Shown piece after piece: positions 34,850 to 39,587 of a DNA stretch of 39,587 bases. Source of the DNA: an uncultured Akkermansia sp. (GTDB lineage Bacteria; Verrucomicrobiota; Verrucomicrobiia; Verrucomicrobiales; Akkermansiaceae). The notes under the pieces were generated by a model that searched no databases, had not been told where the DNA came from, and worked only from the letters and a program-made list of their open reading frames with translations. Within the stretch, counting starts at the first letter, position 1, and each line of letters starts with the position of its first letter. The stretch lies in contig CANRJD010000008.1 in assembly GCA_947630815.1 (NCBI GenBank), positions 1 to 39,587 of the forward strand. The letters run 5' to 3'. A program made the position numbers and the translations under genes.

Positions 34850-37057
34850 TCAGCCCTTGTAAAGATCCTCAATACAGCGAATGAGGGAGAAAGCGTGGCT
34901 CACCATAGCACGCGTTTCATTGAGGAGCGTGAGGTAGAGGATACCGGTGCGCATGCCGCTTTCATCAGCCGCATTGTGCATGAGATGACGGGTGATGCAG
35001 TCCGCAAATTCTTGGCCAAGCTCTTCTGAGCCGATGAGCAACTCGTCGATACCGGAGTAATTCCCTGCTTTGAGCATGTCCAGAAGATTCGGGTAGAACC
35101 GGCCTATTCTGCTAGTGAGCGCAAGCAAATCCTTCGCCTGAGCATCGTTGAGTCCGGTGTGATTGTTGTCGATATGATTGTACGCTGCCTTCACAAGAGT
35201 GAGTAAACAGTCGCATGCGGATAGAGAAATCTCAACAATGCGGAAAATGAGTTGTCCGCGGTCCGCCTGGTCCTTCGGAATCGCAGAGAGTGTGGGCAGC
35301 ACCTCATTTTCCTTCACAAGCTTCAAATCTTGCTTGATGGAACGCGTCTTCTTGCGCAGGCGTTTCAGCGAATCGCGATCTTCCACCAAAAGAGCCTTCA
35401 CCATGGCGTTGTATATGCCCACCATACGCCCCAAACGCCCCGCTGCGGCCGCGCCATACTCATGCACTTGAGCATCCTTATTCACATCCAGCAGCTTGTA
35501 TTCCTGCTTGTCATTGTGGGCAAGAAGGGTAGATCGAACCAGCAAGGCAAGCGCCAGTATCATCATGCCAATCACGGCCCAGAGGCCACCATACGCCAGC
35601 ACCAGCGCCACGCAGAAGGAGGCCAGACACGCGCCGATTGCTGTCAGGAACCAACCTCCCGTCACCGTAAGCACGCCGGTGATGCGATACACGGCGCTGT
35701 CGCGACCCCATGCGCGGTCTGCCAGCGAAGACCCCATGGCCACCATGAATGTGACGTACGTGGTGGAGAGAGGCATCTTCATAGAGGTTGCGACGGAGAT
35801 GAGTAACGCTGCGGTGGTCAGATTGACAGAGCCTCGCACAAGATCGTAGTTAGTGCCGGTTTCTTCCTCAGGTGACAGGGGCGCGAAGCGACGTCCCACA
35901 AAGTCGGCAACTGGTTTGGGGGTGACACGCTCAATGAAGCGAGCCGTGTTGAGTGCGTAACGCACCATCACGCGAGCAGCCAAGCTGGAGCCGAAACGCT
36001 CTTTCCCGGTGTTGGCAGAGGAAAGCTTGAGTTCCGTTTCCGTGACTCGTCGCGCATTCTTCGAGAAAAATAGCGATGCCACCATGATCAGTCCTGCCGT
36101 AAGCAGGTAGAGCGGGTTGGCCTGTATGGTCGTATCAGCCAGCTCGTTCATCATCATCGAGGAAACCTCCCCCACATGGTTTGCGGCAATATCCATACTC
36201 GTCTGTGCAGCCATGAACACACCGATGAAGTTCACCAAGTCATTCCCTGCAAAGGCGAGGGCCAAAGCGCCTGTTCCACTGAGTACCGCAATCCGCAGCG
36301 TATTCACATGACATACGTATTGCAGAAACGCCATCACGACGAGCCACGCTCCCCAGCACCAGGCCATCGTTACACCCACATCCGCATTCAGCATTTGTTT
36401 CATCTCAGGGGAAAGCATGGAGCTGTCTTTGAGCCCCTTGAAAATGGCGAAATAGGTGATAGCGGTGAGTGCAGAGCCACACCAAAGTGGGCCGATGTAT
36501 TTGTAGGCTCGCGTGTAGCGAAAGCTGAAAAGCAAACGCGCAAACCACATGATTGTGGAACCGAGAGTGAAGGCGATGACCACGGAAATAAAAATGGCTA
36601 CCACGATGGCAAAGGCATTGCTCGTATTGATGTAGGCCGCGAGCGGAGCATCATCTGTGGCGATGTCTTTGCTGTACACAGCCATACCAATCGATGACCC
36701 CAACAGGGCGAACACCAGCGAAATAGTGGTGGAAGTCGGCAGACCCAACGTGTTGTACACATCCAGCAAGATGACATTCGAAATCATCACTGCCAGAAAC
36801 AACAGCATCACCTCGTGAAAATTGAACATGCGCGGGTTAAACACTCCGCTGCGCGCCACTTCCATCATTCCACTGGAAAAACTCGCTCCAAGAAGCACCC
36901 CCACCGCTGCCACGGCCACCACGGTGTAGAATGAACCTGCCCGGCATCCTAGCGAGGAGTTTAAGAAATTCGCCGCATCATTGCTTACCCCCACCTTCAG
37001 ACCAAACACTGACAGCAGCAACAGCATCCCGTAGATGACGTAATATATCGGATCCAT
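34850..37057 (-). CDS. PiT-family inorganic phosphate permease with PhoU-like C-terminus
   Basis: 735 residues. Two copies of the PiT signature: GVSNDAANFLNSSLG (about 23-37) and AFAGNDLVNFIGV (about 269-280). Roughly ten hydrophobic spans lie up to about residue 540, then a soluble helical domain (about 560-735; LVEDRDSLKRLRKKTRSIKQDLKLVKENEVLP...DCLLTLVKAAYNHIDNNHTGLND) of the PhoU type. The family carries phosphate across the inner membrane with a cation. The fused tail may replace a separate PhoU-like partner. It is divergent from the LemA-like gene, with its own promoter, and convergent with the nucleotidyltransferases. Confidence 0.9.
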   Translation of the reverse strand: MDPIYYVIYGMLLLLSVFGLKVGVSNDAANFLNSSLGCRAGSFYTVVAVAAVGVLLGASFSSGMMEVARSGVFNPRMFNFHEVMLLFLAVMISNVILLDVYNTLGLPTSTTISLVFALLGSSIGMAVYSKDIATDDAPLAAYINTSNAFAIVVAIFISVVIAFTLGSTIMWFARLLFSFRYTRAYKYIGPLWCGSALTAITYFAIFKGLKDSSMLSPEMKQMLNADVGVTMAWCWGAWLVVMAFLQYVCHVNTLRIAVLSGTGALALAFAGNDLVNFIGVFMAAQTSMDIAANHVGEVSSMMMNELADTTIQANPLYLLTAGLIMVASLFFSKNARRVTETELKLSSANTGKERFGSSLAARVMVRYALNTARFIERVTPKPVADFVGRRFAPLSPEEETGTNYDLVRGSVNLTTAALLISVATSMKMPLSTTYVTFMVAMGSSLADRAWGRDSAVYRITGVLTVTGGWFLTAIGACLASFCVALVLAYGGLWAVIGMMILALALLVRSTLLAHNDKQEYKLLDVNKDAQVHEYGAAAAGRLGRMVGIYNAMVKALLVEDRDSLKRLRKKTRSIKQDLKLVKENEVLPTLSAIPKDQADRGQLIFRIVEISLSACDCLLTLVKAAYNHIDNNHTGLNDAQAKDLLALTSRIGRFYPNLLDMLKAGNYSGIDELLIGSEELGQEFADCITRHLMHNAADESGMRTGILYLTLLNETRAMVSHAFSLIRCIEDLYKG

Positions 37058-37069
37058 GTCTTCGGCTTC

Positions 37070-37098
37070 TCTCTACCATGTTAGCTCTTTTTTTTCAA
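37070..37098 (-). promoter_or_regulatory. Candidate promoter of the phosphate permease gene
   Basis: On the minus strand, TTGAAA (37093-37098), 17 bp, TAGAGA (37070-37075). The predicted start is near 37063, only about 6 nt before the ATG at 37057. Confidence 0.55.
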
Positions 37099-37143
37099 GA
37101 AAAATATCGCGACTTCCAAAGCTACCGCATCCGGATAAAATCG

Positions 37144-37163
37144 AAAAGGAGAGGAATCTCTCC
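37144..37163 (-). terminator. Small hairpin with T-run upstream of the permease promoter
   Basis: GGAGAG (37148-37153) pairs with CTCTCC (37158-37163) around a 4-nt loop, and TTTT follows on the minus strand. It lies between the two divergent promoters and could block leftward read-through into the permease promoter. Confidence 0.45.
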
Positions 37164-37169
37164 GGTTAA

Positions 37170-37198
37170 TTGACCTCGCATATTTCCGAATCCAAAAT
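37170..37198 (+). promoter_or_regulatory. Candidate promoter of the LemA-like gene
   Basis: TTGACC (37170-37175), 17 bp, CAAAAT (37193-37198). The leader to the ATG at 37331 would be about 125 nt. Confidence 0.5.
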
Positions 37199-37330
37199 TT
37201 TCAGTAATTCGCAAATCGTAAAAGGCAGCAGCATTCTCTCATGCGGTTGCCCTGCCCCGGAGGACAGAATGGAAACAGGTAGCTCAAACATCTTGCGAGA
37301 AGAAGATCGTTGGCGGAAAATGGGGGCGCT

Positions 37331-37870
37331 ATGGAATATGCGGTACCAGTGGGGATACTCGTGGCTGTGCTAGCTTGGCTCATTGCAACATTTTTCAAAT
37401 TGAATCACTTACGACGTCAAGCAGAGGAGGCATGGGTTCGGTGGGGACAGGCCACAGAACAACGAAATACGTGTCTGATGGAGTTGAGCATTCACTTAAG
37501 CGGCTTTTTACCTCGGGAAGATATGCGTCCCCGGCGCATGAAACGTCTGGCAGATGATACGCAACGAATACTCTCTCTTTTTCATGAGCCCCCTCCAAAT
37601 GACGAGCTGCGCCACCTGAGTCACTCGGAGCGCAAGCTGCGTGATATCGTCATCGGGACGGTACGCACGATGGAAGAAAATGCAGAGATGAACGAAGATG
37701 CAGAATTAACGGAGCTGATGGATCGCGTGTCGCTGAGCCTTTTTCGTCAGGATGAAACAACGCTGCTCTACAACGCGCGAGCGCGAGCATACAACATGGC
37801 GTTAGAGAGCCCAGGGGCGCAGTGGGTGGCTCAGCTCTTTGGATTTGCTGCGTTGCATACCATCGTGTAG
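37331..37870 (+). CDS. LemA-like membrane protein
   Basis: 179 residues from the ATG at 37331 (MEYAVPVGILVAVLAWLIAT); the frame is open seven codons further up. One N-terminal transmembrane helix is followed by FFKLNHLRRQAEEAWVRWGQATEQRNTCLMELSIHLSGF, which matches the LemA pattern of a Tyr/Phe-Asn-Leu-Arg...EAW...R block. The rest is helical and ends with an alpha segment ESPGAQWVAQLFGF, resembling LemA's YN-NS-P--IA--F end. The family has an outward N-terminus and a long coiled bundle; its function is poorly known. It stands alone between divergent PiT and convergent ychF. Confidence 0.75.
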   Translation: MEYAVPVGILVAVLAWLIATFFKLNHLRRQAEEAWVRWGQATEQRNTCLMELSIHLSGFLPREDMRPRRMKRLADDTQRILSLFHEPPPNDELRHLSHSERKLRDIVIGTVRTMEENAEMNEDAELTELMDRVSLSLFRQDETTLLYNARARAYNMALESPGAQWVAQLFGFAALHTIV

Positions 37871-37993
37871 ATCCCCTGCACCGCCACGAGGTGAAAAGAA
37901 TTGAATCAACGGTAAAATCCTGCGACATCCGTGGAACTCACGGCGAAAGTATCGTCGAGTCCATCGATAAACTAACCTCGGCTGAGCCTCGCC

Positions 37994-39115
37994 CTATTTG
38001 GACACATTAAAGCGGAACTCTACCACATCGCCATCCTGAACAACGTATTCCTTGCCCTCAATGCGAAGCTTGGCATTCTCCTTGGCCTTGAGCAATGAAC
38101 CGCATGCCACCAAATCCTCGTATGTCACGACTTGAGCTGCAATAAAGCCTCGTTCAAAATCCGTGTGAATAACCCCTGCCGCCTGGGGCGCTTTTGCCCC
38201 GGCAGGTATGGTCCATGCGCGTGTTTCCTTAGGGCCAGTGGTCAAATAGGTACGCAACCCGAGCAAGTGATACACCGCACGGATGAGATCGCTCACACCG
38301 GAATCCTGCACGCCGAGATCGCGCAGGTACTCGCGAGCCTCCTCCACCGGCAGGTCGGAAAGCTCCTCCTCAATGCGAGCTGAGATGACGACAGCCTCAG
38401 CGTGGTGGTGGTCCGCCACATAACGACGAACCGCGGAGACGTACGGATGCGAATCCGGGTCATTCACGGCATCGGCCAACTCGGATTCACTCACATTGCA
38501 GGCAAAAATACTCTTTTTGTTGGAAAGAAGGAAGAAAGAGTGCAGCAACGTGCGTTCATTGTCGGAAAGTTCCAGGGTAATGGCAGGATTGCCGGCGTCT
38601 AGGTGAGGCAGCAATTTTTCGATGAGAAGCATTTCCTCCTTTGCCTCCTTATCGCCACTCTTTGCTTTTTTGGCGCGGGATTCGCGGCGTTTTTCCAACG
38701 CCGCAATATCTGCGAGGATCAGCTCATTGTTGATAATCTCAATATCGCGCACTGGATCCACACTACCCAACTCGTGGATGATATCAGGATCCTCAAAACA
38801 GCGCACCACTTGCACGATGGCATCTGTCTCACGAATATGTGAAAGGAATTTATTGCCGAGGCCGGCACCTTCAGCCGCCCCCTTTACCAAACCTGCAATA
38901 TCAACAAACTCAATAGCGGCGGGGATAATTTGCGCGCTCTTGCTCATGTCCGCCAAAACTTTCAGACGCGGATCCGGCACTTCTACCACACCTACATTCG
39001 GATCAATTGTGCAGAAAGGGTAATTCGCCGCCTCTGCCTTGCGCGAGCGAGTTACCGCATTAAACAACGTGGACTTCCCCACATTCGGCAATCCTACAAT
39101 ACCTGCTTGCAACAT
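37994..39115 (-). CDS. ychF: Redox-regulated ATPase YchF (Obg family)
   Basis: 373 residues, slightly longer than the usual 363. The P-loop GLPNVGKST is at 8-16, G2/G3 as VEFVDIAGLVKGAAEGAGLGNKFL, and the altered G4 is NVSE in place of NKxD, which explains ATP preference in this family. The C-terminal TGS-like domain ends GKEYVVQDGDVVEFRFNVSK. YchF binds the ribosome and is linked to stress and redox responses. The ATG at 39115 is preceded by a promoter so close that the mRNA is almost leaderless. Confidence 0.97.
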   Translation of the reverse strand: MLQAGIVGLPNVGKSTLFNAVTRSRKAEAANYPFCTIDPNVGVVEVPDPRLKVLADMSKSAQIIPAAIEFVDIAGLVKGAAEGAGLGNKFLSHIRETDAIVQVVRCFEDPDIIHELGSVDPVRDIEIINNELILADIAALEKRRESRAKKAKSGDKEAKEEMLLIEKLLPHLDAGNPAITLELSDNERTLLHSFFLLSNKKSIFACNVSESELADAVNDPDSHPYVSAVRRYVADHHHAEAVVISARIEEELSDLPVEEAREYLRDLGVQDSGVSDLIRAVYHLLGLRTYLTTGPKETRAWTIPAGAKAPQAAGVIHTDFERGFIAAQVVTYEDLVACGSLLKAKENAKLRIEGKEYVVQDGDVVEFRFNVSK

Positions 39116-39124
39116 AACGGCGCC

Positions 39125-39153
39125 ATTCTACCGCAACTTTGCTAAACTGAAAA
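39125..39153 (-). promoter_or_regulatory. Candidate promoter of ychF
   Basis: On the minus strand, TTTTCA (39148-39153), 17 bp, TAGAAT (39125-39130). The predicted transcription start is near 39118, about 2-3 nt before the ATG at 39115. Confidence 0.6.
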
Positions 39154-39512
39154 GACAAAATACTCAAGGCAACCGCATTAAAAAATGAGTTTGCCATTTA
39201 CGATGTAGATGTACGATGTGCGATTTATTAATAATGTGCGCATTGCGCGGATATGTTCTGGATGGCAGATGTACTCAAAAATAAAAGAGCAGTAACTTCA
39301 TTTGCATCGCGGAGTGTGCTGCCATTGTGGCTTTATGCTCGAAAACAGATTCATAATCAACCAACTGGAGAGTTATCCAGACCTTTTCCACTTCGTCTAA
39401 ATGCGTTTACCCTGACAAAATACTGCTCTTGCTTGCTTTAAAAATTTTTCAGGTTTTCAACTCCAAGCGTGCCCCAGCAACATTTTCTCCGTGATCCGCA
39501 CAGATTGCTCTA
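39154..39512. other. Gene-free stretch between ychF and group II intron end
   Basis: AT-rich DNA with no supported gene; a 62-codon frame at 39253-39441 lacks any recognisable feature. It includes two direct copies of TACGATGT with a 13-bp period (39199-39206, 39212-39219). The right end is the 3' exon side of the intron at 39513. Confidence 0.5.
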
Positions 39513-39587
39513 ATCGAGTAGGGGGCTTTCGCCCCCTCTCACACCACCGTACGTGCCTTTTATGGCATACGGCGGTTTCCTAACCTT
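39513..39587 (-). mobile_element. Group II intron 3' end: domains V and VI
   Basis: On the minus strand, 39543-39576 is exactly 34 nt and folds as domain V. ACCGCCGTA pairs with TACGGTGGT including one internal G-U, a 2-nt CG bulge follows, then TGCC/GGCA with a short loop. The catalytic triad is CGC rather than AGC, as described for group IIC introns. Domain VI follows (GAG, GGGGGC, GAAA, GCCCCC, TA, CTC), with a bulged A at 39519 seven nt from the predicted 3' end ...CGAT at 39513. The ribozyme body and any reverse transcriptase lie beyond the right edge. The retroelement is read toward ychF. Confidence 0.75.

Overview
The window looks like chromosomal DNA of a Verrucomicrobiota bacterium, most likely close to Akkermansia (Akkermansiaceae or a related gut lineage). 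This rests on recalled protein resemblance: EF-Tu and RNA polymerase sequence, large autotransporters with very uniform signal peptides, and an ExbB-ExbD-ExbD-TPR operon. It was not tested by search. Most starts have no Shine-Dalgarno sequence, and several mRNAs appear to be almost leaderless.

Layout. (1) Positions 1-5038, minus strand: two tandem paralogous autotransporter genes. The left one is cut by the window edge. Both carry an in-frame array of 15-bp units encoding (TPGTD)n, and both have a pair of perfect 21-22-bp inverted repeats about 145 bp apart just upstream of the start codon. (2) 5535-18953, minus: the classical transcription/translation cluster, read as tRNA-Thr, tuf, tRNA-Trp, secE, nusG, rplK, rplA, rplJ, rplL, rpoB, rpoC, from a near-consensus promoter at 19000-19028. 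Strong hairpins between rplL and rpoB look like an attenuator. (3) 19141-22161: a small secreted Sel1-repeat protein, truA, an acidic lipoprotein and a GNAT acetyltransferase. (4) 22265-28805, minus: exbB, two exbD genes, an 1127-residue periplasmic TPR-like protein and a secreted protein of unknown function, an apparent envelope energy-transduction operon ending in a textbook terminator. (5) 28873-29612: about 740 bp without a convincing gene but with structured-RNA candidates. (6) 29715-34838: a tiny lipoprotein (minus), then a plus-strand run of an AsmA-like protein, a divergent IF-1, the tRNA methyltransferase TrmL, a DEDDy exonuclease-like protein and two RlaP/YcgL-type nucleotidyltransferases. 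The last five genes are overlapping or tightly packed and resemble a tRNA modification/repair cassette. (7) 34850-39115: a PiT phosphate permease with a PhoU-like tail, a LemA-like protein and the ATPase YchF. (8) 39513-39587: domains V and VI of a group II intron whose body lies outside the window.

The most interesting signal is the inverted-repeat pair upstream of each autotransporter. Each 21-bp core is itself an imperfect palindrome of two 9-bp half-sites around a 3-bp centre. The half-sites are shared between the two loci. The centre differs between loci (GTG versus TCG) but is the same in both arms of each pair. That is what partner-matched site-specific recombination sites (an invertible leader or phase switch) would look like; a long-range RNA stem in the leader is the main alternative. 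The second candidate is the exonuclease/twin-nucleotidyltransferase/TrmL/IF-1 cassette.
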